This document shows, piece after piece, positions 10,209 to 19,434 of a DNA stretch of 25,450 nucleotides. This stretch comes from Hypsibius dujardini. Taxonomy: Eukaryota; Tardigrada; Eutardigrada; Parachela; Hypsibiidae. Where the stretch lies: NCBI GenBank assembly GCA_001579985.1, contig LRSR01002605.1, positions 1-25,450 on the forward strand. Direction: 5' to 3'. The notes beneath the pieces are model-generated. The model worked only from the letters and a program-made list of their open reading frames with translations. It was not told the DNA's origin and did no database searches. A program made the translations under genes and the position numbers. Positions within the stretch are counted from its first letter, which is position 1, and every line of letters begins with the position of its first letter.

Positions 10209-12113
10209 TTGCTTGTCTGCCTGACTGTATCTTTTAGTAAGTTCTAGGAATACCTGTGATACAGCGGCAATGTACACATGAGAACATCGTCTTTCGTGAT
10301 ACCAATCAAATAATGGTGAGCACAGACATAGGCATTCGCGCGATGAGTCGTAATGATGCACGGTTTCGGCAGACCCGTCGTTCCAGACGTATAAATGTAG
10401 AATAACCGGTCAAAGTATCGTGGTGGATCCACGACTTCGGGCTTAGTCTCCGGCATTGCAGCGATTTTGCGGTCAAATACCGGCAAAATACCGTCATATT
10501 TCAAGGAGCCACTTTCGCAGAAGACTAGCGACTTCTGGATGTCTTCCAGTGTCGACTGCACGGGTATGTAGTTTTCTACCAGATCAGCTCCCACGATGAC
10601 CACGCGAGATTCCGCGGCCGTGATGGCGTGGCGAAGGGCGTCTTCCTTGAGGTTGCAGTTGATGAGAGCAGTAACACAGCCGATTTTGTTTAGACCGAGC
10701 CAGATCGCGACGTATTCCGGACTGCATACCCAAAGAAGAACAAATGAGTTAACCTCACACCTGTCTGTCGGTTTGTCTGTCTGTATGCAAGTTTGTCTAT
10801 CTGTATATCTTTGTGTTTTTCTGTCTCTTTGTTTGTCTGTTTGTCTGTCTGTCTGCATGTGCGTCTGTCTGTCTGTCTCACTCTCTCTCTTAGTCCGACT
10901 GTCTGTCTGTCTGTTTGTCTGTGTGTGTGACTGTGTTTGTCTGTTTGTATGCCTGTCTCTCTGCCTGCCTTCACGTTCGCATACATGTCTGTGTGTTTGT
11001 GTATCCGTTTATATTTGTGTCTGCAAGTCTCCGTTTCTGTTTTTATGTCTACCATTATGTGTCTGTCAGTCTGTGTATCTGTCTGTATGTTTGTACGTTA
11101 GCTTGCGTGTCTTTATGCATGTTTTCCTTCCTACCATGAAGTGGCGATCAAAGCGACACAATCGCCTTTTTTCAGCCTCTCGACGGACTGAAAGTAGTGG
11201 GCTACTTGGTTGGCGTACTTGTCGACCCGTTCCAAGGTCCACTCGGTGTCGTTGTAACGAAAGGCAACTTTCTTGGCATTTTTTCGGGCATTCCGTTCGA
11301 AGATCGTCACGAACGATATGTTCTGCTTCGACACGATTAGATAATCGATCGCCATGAAGACGGACGCCACTCCTGCCCTGCAAATCAAGCATGTCAATCA
11401 CTAAACCAACTTTCCTCTACAATGCGCGCCAAGTCCTTTAAACCTCTTATATCTCTGCCTGCCTGGACTATTTGAGGTGTGGCTGACTGCCTGCCCCTAC
11501 GCCTCCCGTGCCTTGATGTTTCTCTGCCTGAATTCTCGTTTCGTTCGTTCTCCAGCTGAGTGTGTGTTTGTCACACCTAAAGGTCTGTCTGAAGTGTCAA
11601 TGTCTGGATGCCTTTGACCGTCTGCTGTCTGGCTGAAACATGTCTCAGTCTTGCCTGTATGTTTCCGTGCCTAAATTCTTGACGAGGTCTGTTCTCCAGT
11701 TGCACGTGTCTCTCTCACATTTAAATGTCTGTCTGAAGTGTATTGTCTGAATCATCCATGTCTGCCTGGTGTCTGCCTGAATCGCACTTTCATGCCTGAA
11801 TGGTTTCATGCCTTAAAATGATGCCTCTCTGCAACTGCCGAAAGAATTTCCAGTTCGTTGGCGCTGCTTGTCTGAATTCATGAGGTCTCTGTGTGAAATG
11901 TCTTTCTCATCAAGTCTCAAAGACGTCTTACCGAAGATCCCGAAAGACAAATCTCCGCAACGGTCCCGGCAGTACAGCCGCGACGAGCGTCCCATTTTGC
12001 GACAGTAACGTCCACAAGGCTGGAAGTGCTAACACAATTCCCAAGACAGATTTCCCGTAGAAGAATGCCAGACCGGCGATTCCGGCTAGGATGGCAACCG
12101 TTATGCGATCCAT
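6128..12113 (-). CDS. Long-chain fatty acid transport protein / very-long-chain acyl-CoA synthetase (SLC27/FATP family)
   Basis: FATPs couple fatty-acid uptake to CoA activation using ATP at plasma or ER membranes. Exons in gene order: 12113-11932, 11377-11135, 10721-10254, 9975-9861, 9571-9358, 7393-7063, 6975-6881, 6735-6589, 6288-6128. All junctions are GT-AG and in phase, giving about 651 aa, the usual family length. There is a hydrophobic N-terminus (residues ~4-35). Motifs: AMP-binding signature [12 protein letters not shown] near 250-261, ECYGSTEG near 389-396, then YFRTGD and the FATP motif [17 protein letters not shown] near 508-525. The C-terminus has Gx[11 protein letters not shown] and TGTFK. 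No residue of the ATP/AMP or FATP motifs appears lost, so it should be active. The family call is firm; the paralogue is not, since FATP1, 4 and 6 look alike at this level. Introns 1-3 carry CTGT-type arrays and intron 5 an inverted-arm element. Confidence 0.95.
6761..6853. repeat. 43-bp tandem duplication inside FATP intron 7
   Basis: Two exact copies of a 43-bp unit (beginning TTCATCGAAACACGAGTCAT) at 6761 and 6804, with a 7-base third start at 6847. The repeat lies wholly between exon 8 and exon 7 of the minus-strand FATP gene. Confidence 0.95.
7635..7763 (+). CDS. Small ORF in left arm of the inverted-arm element (42 aa)
   Basis: ATG at 7635, a second in-frame ATG at 7662 and stop TGA at 7761-7763. 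From the second ATG it starts [15 protein letters not shown], which loosely recalls the N-terminus of Tc1-like transposases (MTRGK.. followed by a helix-turn-helix), and then stops. An inverse copy lies at 8821-8693 with eight base differences, several changing residues. It may be only a relic of a transposase start copied into both arms. Confidence 0.4.
   Translation: MSPKMIKKNMTRGKEFPVQRGEIWEDLNWSMYIDDIHERLIE
7976..8691 (+). CDS. Two-exon transposon-borne protein with CENPB/pogo-like HTH (truncated)
   Basis: Exon 1 is 7976-8087 (ATG at 7976), intron 8088-8164 (GTAAGT..ACAG), exon 2 8165-8691; about 237 aa. The N-terminus ([19 protein letters not shown]) and a Ser-rich acidic linker near 90-105 are unrecognised. 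Residues ~130-205 have the pattern [10 protein letters not shown], then [16 protein letters not shown], and [15 protein letters not shown]. This resembles the DNA-binding N-terminal region of CENPB/pogo-like transposase proteins found repeatedly in invertebrate genomes. It stops after AARDERL, where the frame enters a GGTT microsatellite (8618-8639), so the catalytic DDE domain is missing. It runs antisense to FATP and is enclosed by the inverted arms. Confidence 0.6.
8693..8821 (-). CDS. Small ORF in right arm, inverse copy of the 7635-7763 ORF
   Basis: Minus-strand ATG at 8821 and TGA ending at 8693; 42 codons, same length and frame as the left-arm copy. Among the eight differences are Gly to Arg, Trp to Arg and Tyr to His, so the two copies do not look strictly conserved at protein level. 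Confidence 0.4.
   Translation of the reverse strand: MSSKMIKKNMTRGKEFPVQRREIREDLNWSTHIDGIHERLIE
9199..9284. repeat. TTCAA pentanucleotide microsatellite in FATP intron 5
   Basis: Runs of the 5-bp unit interrupted by CATCATTCAG and AAATCA, just downstream (in + orientation) of the inverted-arm element and before exon 5. Confidence 0.9.
10049..10228. repeat. CTGT/CTGC microsatellite filling most of FATP intron 3
   Basis: The + strand reads CTGCCTGC and then CTGT runs; the FATP transcript strand therefore carries ACAG/GCAG. The intron runs 10253 to 9976. Overlapping Cys-rich or Thr/Asp/Arg-rich ORFs are repeat artefacts. Confidence 0.95.
10761..11100. repeat. Degenerate CTGT-rich tract in FATP intron 2
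   Basis: About 340 bp dominated by CTGTCTGT, TGTTTGTC and TATGTCTG variants between exon 3 (start 10721) and exon 2 (end 11135). More decayed than the intron 3 array, in the same orientation. Confidence 0.85.
11455..11810. repeat. Old CTGCCTG/CTGTCTGAA tract in FATP intron 1
   Basis: Scattered CTGCCTG and GTCTGTCTGAAGTGT blocks, including two related segments (11580-11602 and 11720-11745) with internal similarity, within intron 1 (11378-11931). Looks like an aged, partly reduplicated version of the other tracts. Confidence 0.6.
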
Positions 12114-12530
12114 TGGTCAAAAGAGGGAGCGATCGATCACACACTTACTGGACTACGCGCGTGCGAGTTTTAGACAAAAAAGAAGTGTACTGTTTGCCCG
12201 TTTGGAGGCTCGACTTCCGCAGCGCGTCGACACAGATTGAGAATATCTGCTCGATTTATCAACCTCACTGTCGGACAAATTCCGGTTGTCAAGGCGGACA
12301 GAAGGAGAACGTCAACAATGCCGACGGCCACAAGAAGGCTGGGGCACGCGCACGATCATTGTACTACACTCTGCTGTTGTACTGAATACCCCATGGTGCA
12401 GTGTGTGTTATCTGCTACACGGACCAGGCATCGACGTGCGATAACGATAACGCTTTTGATAGTCTCTTGGACCTCTGCACGTGCTGCACACTGCACGGTC
12501 AATAATTAACAGAACGGAAGACAATGCACT
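12114..12530. promoter_or_regulatory. 5' flank of the FATP gene
   Basis: Immediately upstream of the FATP start on the minus strand. It must hold the promoter unless an untranslated exon lies farther away. No TATA box was recognised. Short ORFs in both strands show no protein signature. Confidence 0.3.
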
Positions 12531-12558
12531 CAAACTTTTTTTGCATGTTCGACTCTTG

Positions 12559-12730
12559 CCCGCCTGTCTGCCTGTCTGCCTGTCTGCCTGTCTGCCTGTC
12601 TGCCTGTCTGCCCGTCTGCCCGTCTGCCTGTCTGCCCGTCTGCCTGTCTGCCTGTCTGCCTGCCTGCCCGCCCGCCTGTCTGTCTGCCTGTCTGTCTGCC
12701 TGTCTGCCTGCCTGCCTGCCTGCCTGCCTG
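12559..12730. repeat. CTGCCTGT octanucleotide microsatellite upstream of FATP
   Basis: Long CTGCCTGT/CTGCCCGT array in the same strand orientation as the intronic tracts. ORFs over it in both strands are artefacts. Confidence 0.95.
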
Positions 12731-12761
12731 ACGGTTTCTCTGCACCCTTAAAAATTATGTG

Positions 12762-13401
12762 AATGGCTGCCTGCTCATATGCGTGCAAGCGGAGTTCGTT
12801 TAGGGTCTTACAAGGTGGAACCAAGGAGGGGCTACATGAAAACCACGTAAAAAAGAAAACTACAAAGATATAATTTAACGAAAAGTGAAAACACGGTCAA
12901 AATAAAATCTTCAAAAACGAAAGATTAGGAGAATTGATTTTACTGAAAAACGAAAAGAGAACAACAATTAGACACTTATTTTACTATGTTCATAGGCATG
13001 TGTATGAGTAATGTACGCCTACTATCATACGGGCAAGGACTTGGAACGAGATAACTCACTTTCAGCCCATTCCTTCCCCTTCGTCGTTCCCTTCCGCGCG
13101 GTCAATTACTGACCAATGGTCAATAGTCTCGCTCAATGGGCTAGCCATCCCCAAAATTGATTAACAAATTTGTGCGTTCCAAACTGTCGATACATTTGGG
13201 TGCCAGAAATGTCCCTGAAATGTTTCTACAAATACAAATTCGAAGAGAGATGGGAGAGGCGAAAATGTGATGAGGCAAAATATAGGCTCGCGGAAGTTTC
13301 TTTTGATAGGAACCACTAAAACCCTTGAAGCACCAAACCTTTGAAATTTCACACGTGACTGAAGTCGTTGATCGATAAGTACTGTAGAATCTGGATGAAA
13401 A
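12762..13401. other. Intergenic, no gene seen
   Basis: Between the CTGC array and the mariner element. Short minus-strand ORFs overlapping 13141-13430 run into the mariner end and have no recognisable domain. Confidence 0.5.
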
Positions 13402-14658
13402 TACAAGGGGCACTCCTTAAGTCTTCTCACTTGATGTTTTATAATTAACGGCCGAACAATTTGATGATTTTACTTCACCTTCAAAGTAGTCACCCGTAAG
13501 CTGAATACACTTTTCACAACGAGAAAGCCAACTCTGGAAGAAGGCTAGGAATTCATCTTTTCCGAGCTCCCAAAGACACCTTATCACAGCGCAATGAAGT
13601 TCATCTTCAGACTGAAATATTTTTTCCCGCAGGGATTCTTTTAACTAAAAAAATAAAATAAATCACAGGAGGACAAGTCCGGCGACTAAGCCAAATGAGG
13701 CAAAATTTCAAATTTTTTTTCTTGAAAAATTTGGTGTTCAATCCCGCCAAGTGACTGGATGCGTTATTGTGGTGTAAGTTTAAGCCAAAAACTCTCATCT
13801 TGCCTCACCTCCGCTTGCGCGTCCGTACTAGTTTCTTGAGGCAGGTTTCAACGTAAAATAATGTACGTGATCCTTTTGCATTTATCGAGCCTGGGCGAGG
13901 ATCCTTTTTTTCACTCACTGAATGGACTGCCATTTAGTAAGAGGATCTCGGTGATAAGCCCATATCTCGTCACCAGTAACAAACTCTTTCAGACGTCTTT
14001 CATGGCCCTCGCCATATATGTTCAAGAAATCCAGAGCGGAATTCAACCGGCCTTTCTTTTGGTCCTCGGGGAGGCTGTGCGGCACCCAGCGACTACTTAC
14101 CTTTTTCATCCGGAGTTTCCGTTTCAAATTCAACTTCACCCTCGACAAACTGATCAAAAATTTACGCTGAATCTTCTGGTGTGATGAATAGGATAATTGG
14201 TGATGAATAGGATAATTGGTGATGAAATGATCTACGGCGGCCATTAATTCAGGAGTGACAACCGTTGAGCGTCTTCCAGATCGTGACAAATCTTCCAACT
14301 CACATTTTCCTTCACGCAGCGCCCGAGATTAGTATTGAATAGTTCTTTTCGATGGTACCTTCTGTCCTCTAAAAGTCTTCTGCAAGCAGTCAAAAGATTG
14401 CTGAGGTGATAAACCATTTTAAAAGTCCGACAATCACTGCACGAAGAGCGAAAATGGAATTCACCATGATAAGTGTGGTGACGATGAGGGAAACAACATG
14501 TGTAAAGTGGCTTGCGTCCGAGCGCGTCGCCGGTGGCTTGCAGCGCCCTACTTTTTTTAATCTAAGTCCCCTACTTAAATGCATGAGCTAAACATTGAAC
14601 GCTGCTGTCATCCTTTTTAGAAAACTTAAGTGACAAGACATAGGGAGCGCCCCTCGTA
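13402..14658 (-). mobile_element. Decayed mariner transposon with both TIRs and TA target sites
   Basis: Element 13404-14656 (1253 bp, typical mariner size) is flanked by TA at 13402-13403 and 14657-14658. Left end CAAGGGGCACTCCTTAAGTC matches the complement of the right end, CGAGGGGCGCTCCCTATGTC, with similarity over about 35 bp. Minus-strand remnants in order are ELEDLSRSGRRSTVVTPELM, RKLRMKKVSSRWVPH, the first catalytic region FVTGDEIWAYHRDP, HHNNASSHLAGLNTKFF, and the terminal FLAFFQSWLSRCEKCIQ then YFEGEV. Several frameshifts and stops separate them, so no transposase is made. Confidence 0.92.
13454..14310 (-). pseudogene. Mariner transposase pseudogene
   Basis: The longest intact block is 14298-13915, from the LEDDPRSGRPS-like linker through the first catalytic Asp (VTGDEIW). 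The C-terminal half continues in shifted frames. The N-terminal HTH half (14310-14580) is nearly unrecognisable. The second Asp region around 13790-13900 is disrupted, while the D/N-ARPH-like block survives as NNASSHLAGL. Confidence 0.88.
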
Positions 14659-15310
14659 CCTGAATAACGTTCGAACGGAATGAACAGTCGTGATCGTGAA
14701 TGGTAATTGGTAACCGTGCCACGCTGCAAGGTGCAGGATAATGAGCTGGCCAGAGAGTTTTTTGCCGAAGTTGGTACTGGCCTAGACCAGGTCTTAACTG
14801 AGCCGAGTGTAAAAAATTACTTACAATTCTAGATCGAGGACCCGTTCTCCGGTCATAACAACCAAACCACATGGAAAATGTCCGTTTTATTTTTTCCCAG
14901 ACTTAAAGAATTGAATTACTGTAGAATAGCGAGCAATTGAACACCTTTTTTATGGGAAGAATTCACAATTCCCCTGCATAGTAGGATCAGACCCTATGTC
15001 GTGTTATAGCACGATCTGTAATTTTCAAATAAAGCTGTCCTCCTGTTCGAAGCGCTTTGCAGTCTCGCTCCTTGAATTTAAAACAAGCGTAGAACTAATT
15101 TCGAGTGTCCAACTTTGGACAACGTCGTCGTTTTACTCTCGTTATTCCACTCTGTAATTCCAAATAAATTTTGAATTCTCGGCCAGAAATTTCTTTGTTG
15201 TCGTGTTTTAGCAATTCATCAAATTTTAAAATAAATACTCGTGCCAATAGTCGAAAATGTGGGAATGTGCCTGCGCAAAACTACCAGTCCAAATCTCCGG
15301 AGCCGGTTGA
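14659..15310. other. Intergenic or 5' region of the coiled-coil gene
   Basis: No convincing gene. AATAAA occurs at 15029-15034. A frame open from 15171 to 15398 (TTG, no ATG start) is in a different phase from the following exon, so it is either an untranslated/alternative first exon or chance. Confidence 0.35.
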
Positions 15311-17753
15311 CGCGGCGGAAATTCGGATGGAGGTGGAAGGCGTCTCCGAGCCGTTGAAACTCGCATTGCTGCCGAAATTCCAACCAGTTCTAATTTAAAC
15401 GATGCCTATTTGTGGGAATTAGATGTTCTTGCTGGAAATTTGACTGCTGCCGCAATTGAAGTAAGATTTTGTACGTGTTGTTACACCACGAATAAAGTTT
15501 CTTCTTTGATTGAATATTTCATTGATTGATTGATCCCAAGAACCTGTGCTGCAGTCGCATTATGGTTTGATGCAGTTTGATTTGATTGATTGACGAGTTG
15601 TGCAAAATGATTTAAAAAATCTTTTGTGTGGCTTAACGTTTTTCTCTGGGCATTGTCACTGTAGGCCGTCGGTAAACTACTCGAGCCGCTAAGGCTCCCG
15701 TTAGAAAGATATCACAAACAGATATGTCAGTTTGCTGCCAAACAAGAGGAGGACGAAGTAGGTCACTGGGGGAAACAATTGAGTATAGAGTTACTTGATC
15801 AATTTCGTTGCGTAGCATGTTCGCTATTGATTAATCAGTTTACTAGCTTTTTTTACTTCGCATATATTTCTAACTTGTTTTTATTATCAATAGGTATATG
15901 ATCTAGAATTGATGACTTTGAGTATCTCTCTAAAGATTAGCGAAGTAGCTCGCGAGGACTGTCGAGCTGCATTGGAAGTCAGCAAGGCTGATGTCGCCGT
16001 GCTTGACATGAATCTCAACAAACTTCAGGTTAGGGGTTCCGATTACGCTAATTAACCGGTTTAACCGCGGTTTGAACCGAACCGTTTAAACCGGTTAGGG
16101 TTTCGAACCGCCTTAAAGTAACCGGTTAGCGTTTGGAACCGCGTCAAACCGAACCGTTTACCCGTTATGAACCGTATTCACGGGTAAAAATAGAAACAAG
16201 TTCAGTCTGGACAAGGAATCGACTCAATTAGTCACAAGGGTGGCACGCCTAGTTTACCTTAACATTCTTAGGCACTAATATGCAGCAATTGCGCGCTTAC
16301 TTCAATAAACTGAATGAATTCTAGGTATTGAGAGCTCCACGTATTGACTGCAGCCGGTTCATGGTGTATTTCTCACTGATTTAACTACGTAACCAGTTAA
16401 CCGCGGTTCAACCCGGTTTGAACCCCCTGTGTCAGTTCGGAACCAAACCGCGTGGGTCGGTTTAGAGATTTAACCGGGAAAAGCTAACCGGTTAAGCATC
16501 TGAACCGCGTAATAACCGAACCGAACCAAACCGCCTGCGTAATTGGCATCCCTACTTCAGGTAATTGTTCAAGAATTAGTTCAAAACATGCTCTTAGATG
16601 TGCTTATAGAAGTGCCGGTAGAAGTGCCGGTAGAAGCGGTGCTAGATGTCAGGTAAGAAGTGACGGTAGAAGTGCAGGAAGATTTGGTCATGACAGGATG
16701 GTTAATTATAATGGCATTATTTGAATGGTTAAATGTTTGAAACTATATTAATGTGTAATTTTTACTTCAAAGGTTCGGCTGGAAAAAAAGGACCGAAAAA
16801 TCGAAAAGCTCCGCACAAAATTCAATGCTGCTCGTGCAGACTTACTTGAGGAACCTCGATCATTAGATGATCAGTTCAACTACAAGGACTCGTTTGGAGT
16901 GGAGTTGGATGCATCGAAGGATGTGGACCCCACCAATCTGGTGAACTTTTTACCTGGCGTTCAAGAGCCCTGCAAAAACGAAGGTGGGCATCAGCAGTTG
17001 AGACGCCAATGGTGAGAATCTTAAAATTTACTTTGGTTGCATTTAGTAATGTGTTTGTGCCTTTAATATATTTTTGTTATCTTCAGGGTTACAAAATATT
17101 TCGAGCCGGCACCAAACCATACTTTGATGAAGCTGTACGTCCAGCTCTTCTACATGCGGTAATATATTTAGTTTTATTTATTCAGTTTAGCTATTCATAC
17201 GTCTTTCCAATTAAGTTACCTGACTCAGCTTATATCAACAACATGTGCGCCTTGAAATGGTATATTAAATACATTTTTTTTCTACTGGCAATTTTTATTT
17301 TAAAAAGCGTAAATTTTTGAATGAAACCAAATTTTTAGTATTTTAGGTAAAACTCACTGAATAAAATGTCCTATATTTGTAGTAACTTTGTTTTAACTTT
17401 TGACTACTAATTTTTAAATTTGAAAAGATTTACAATTTTTTTCATTTAAAATCGAAAATCTTTTTTTTAGCCACTCAAATTATCCTTATTGTGTTTAATC
17501 AATACTAGTTTGGATATGTCTCTTATGATTCAGCATGCTGGAACATGAAGGCTTCACCTTTCCAAAAGGCGATTATCGTGGTTAGCTCGGGAAAGTGTTG
17601 ACAGAAGGAAGGCTGAAGTACATCAGATCTGGTTTCGACAAGAAGCGCGAAAACACCAGTGCTTTCTACCGTGGGCTGTCGCTGAATAGTGCTGGTCGCA
17701 AACTGTTTGTTCGATATACACTCCAGCCGCTGACCAAAATCTTTCGTACTTAA
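15311..17753 (+). CDS. Unidentified coiled-coil protein gene, 5' end unresolved
   Basis: Phase-consistent exons: about 15311-15460 (start unresolved; in-frame TGA at 15308), 15665-15757, 15894-16028, 16773-17011, 17087-17158, 17534-17585. All introns are GT-AG; the first three junctions are phase 0, the last two phase 2. The middle reads EPLRLPLERYHKQICQFAAK, then SLKISEVAREDCRAAL and VRLEKKDRKIEKLRTKF, a heptad-like helical coil. The C-terminal part is WVTKYFEPAPNHTLMKLYVQL and MLEHEGFTFPKGDYRG. The EPL..Y and SLKI..E segments weakly recall dynactin p150Glued, not enough to name it. An in-frame TAG (17583) is followed by 55 more coding-like codons to TAA 17751-17753. This may be readthrough, a 24-nt GTTAGC..GACAG intron (17581-17604), or decay. 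No signal peptide or membrane segment is seen. Confidence 0.55.
16023..16562. mobile_element. hAT-type MITE with perfect 8-bp target duplication
   Basis: Element 16031-16554 (524 bp). The left end TAGGGGTTCCGATTACGC matches the complement of the right end, TAGGGATGCCAATTACGC. Both sides are flanked by CTTCAGGT (16023-16030, 16555-16562). An 8-bp duplication and YAGGG ends are the hAT signature. The interior is built from AACCGGTT, ACCGCGGT and GAACCG repeats, which form many palindromes, around a more unique centre (16200-16380). No transposase is present. Confidence 0.93.
16592..16670 (+). repeat. 12-bp minisatellite, locus 1
   Basis: Degenerate copies of TAGAAGTGCCGG directly after the hAT element. 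On + they encode EVPVEVPVEAVLDV in the frame continuing from the duplicated CTTCAG. An AG|GTAAGA donor follows (16650-16657). Confidence 0.7.
17159..17533. other. Intron before the last exon of the coiled-coil gene
   Basis: Very AT-rich intron between donor GTAATA (17159) and acceptor CAG (17531-17533). A + strand ORF covering 17009-17320 reads the previous exon in a wrong phase and is not real. Confidence 0.6.
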
Positions 17754-17861
17754 TGTTGATTGATGGTTCTCTGAAAGATCTGAAATAGAACCGAATTTCA
17801 GAAATCATTCCGTCTGAAACGACAGGAATTACAGAAAAAAAAAACTTAAGTAAACTGTAAA

Positions 17862-17993
17862 ATGCTGCAAGAAGTCCCACTAGACATCCCGTTAGAAGTA
17901 CCAGTTAGTGTACCGCTAGAAATACCATTAGAAATGCAACTCGAAATGTCAGTGCGCACTGAGTGCCACTTTAAAGTCGACAATAAGGCATGA
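17862..17993 (+). repeat. 12-bp minisatellite, locus 2, within a 43-codon ORF
   Basis: ATG at 17862 to TGA 17991-17993. Residues 4-28 are tetrads of the type P-L-E-V / P-V-S-V / P-L-E-I. The DNA unit is related to those at 16592 and 23867. It could be a short exon or a chance ORF kept open by the 12-bp unit; no start context or splicing evidence decides this. Confidence 0.5.
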
Positions 17994-18029
17994 AAAACTT
18001 GCAAACAGAACGCAGCATCAACTTGAGTT

Positions 18030-19244
18030 TCACTTCGGCTTATTCATGCGCAGACGAACTTGTTTGGAGAAGCGTGTCCGACTGCTGCGATGAGTAGAAG
18101 ATGGAATCAGCGTTATAGATGTCAGATTAGTCGAATCATATGCTAATAGGTCACGCAACCGTTGGGCATTGGCAACAGAGGGTGATCTTTTCAGCTCCTC
18201 CATCAAGCCAGACATCTTTATGAGGTCTCTGTCAAAATCAGAATGCCAGTCAGGTGGTAAAGGAACGATGTGAATAGACTCATTCTCAATCTCGACTACA
18301 GAAGGGCTTGAAAACAGCAGGCTGAGAAATCTTGTCTTCAAGTATTCAGCAGTGGTGATAACGCATCCTAGTACTAGCACCTATATCTGTTGGGCTGCCA
18401 ATATCAGAAAGCAAATCACGGCGATTCCAGATTATGCCACGGTTGGAATCCGAACTATTTAAATTCTGAAAATACATGTTATTTAAGAATTAATAATTTT
18501 AAAAAAATACTTGTTTTATAATTCAAACAACTAACCAATTGATATATAGTTAATCACAATACAAAAAAAATTATCCTTAAATGAAGTTCTCGAAGAAAAC
18601 ACTGGTTTTCAGGTTTATTTAATTCCTCGCAGAAGAGATGAGCATGTTTACAGAAACGAAATCCTCCTAAGGCAGTGGGGCAGGAGCACTCGATTCGGTG
18701 TACGCAAACGTGTACACATTTCTTGCAAACCATTTTGCAGTTTTAGACCAGACAACTCTTCAGTCGCAGTGCGTAAGAAGAGCAACCGTCGCTCAGCTTC
18801 ACGCAGAGCCAAAGAGCAGCGGACTGCCGCTAGAAATGGTATGCGTCAATAACACCCTCCGGAGGTTTGTTCAGCTCCGACGTCCTTTTCATAGACAAGT
18901 ATTCCAGTCAGATAACTCAAATCGAGCAATCGAGGAAGGATTTGAACCAACTTAGTTCTATAAAACTGATGATACCGAGTTTAATGACCTTATTGCAATT
19001 TTCTAGCCGTAATGCTACCTCCTTTTCTGAATCAGACGGCTTTTCTTGAAGATCTCAGGCAGAAAACTCACAATCATCTTACAAACACCGGAATCCTCCT
19101 TATTAACGACAATGTCTCCGTCTTTCTAGCACTCAAACTGATTTTTTTCCCAACGTGTTTGAAGCCGACATCTTTATATTTACTGCCGCCCCAATACACT
19201 CGATTCAATTCGGCCCTCGTCATGATCACCCATGCAACGGCCAT
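18030..19244 (-). pseudogene. SWIM-finger, MULE-like transposase remnant
   Basis: The best block is a 59-codon minus-strand ORF (18733-18554) with HRIECSCPTALGGFRFCKHAH, matching the SWIM pattern CxC..CxH. About 500 bp upstream (19244 on) a segment reads MAVAWVIMTRAELNRVY, like the P-x-A-x-x-L-M-x-x-x region of MULE DDE transposases. Downstream, after an acceptor at 18466, comes NSSDSNRGIIWNRRDLLSDIG. Then, in another frame, a 116-aa stretch ends SKQVRLRMNKPK (stop at 18030-18032), comparable in position to the basic tail of SWIM-bearing invertebrate MULE proteins. Frames are broken between blocks. A + strand open frame overlaps 18560-18838, so the assignment is tentative. Confidence 0.38.
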
Positions 19245-19434
19245 TTGGCATGTCGGTTTCGGGTCTTCACCGCGTCCTTACGGCCAGGTTGACTTTGCTA
19301 TGATTTCGTAGTCTCATCGGCATCAAGGTCTATGTGTGCTCGACGTTAGTTAAACCTTGCGATCATGCATGACTCTCACTCGTTCGGCGTGGCACAGGGA
19401 TACGTAGGCACTATATAGCTGCACCCCCTTAAGA

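Noticed and set aside
9948-12824. Cys/Leu/Val-rich and Gln/Thr/Asp/Arg-rich ORFs
   Set aside because: They are translations of CTGT/CTGC microsatellites in FATP introns and the 5' flank.
16040-16530. AACCGGTT/ACCGCGGT palindromes as a transcription-factor site cluster
   Set aside because: They are confined exactly within the hAT MITE boundaries and are better explained as element subterminal repeats.
17009-17320. 103-aa + strand ORF with hydrophobic segments
   Set aside because: It reads exon 17087-17158 in the wrong phase and the rest is AT-rich intron; the spliced phase is consistent with neighbouring exons.
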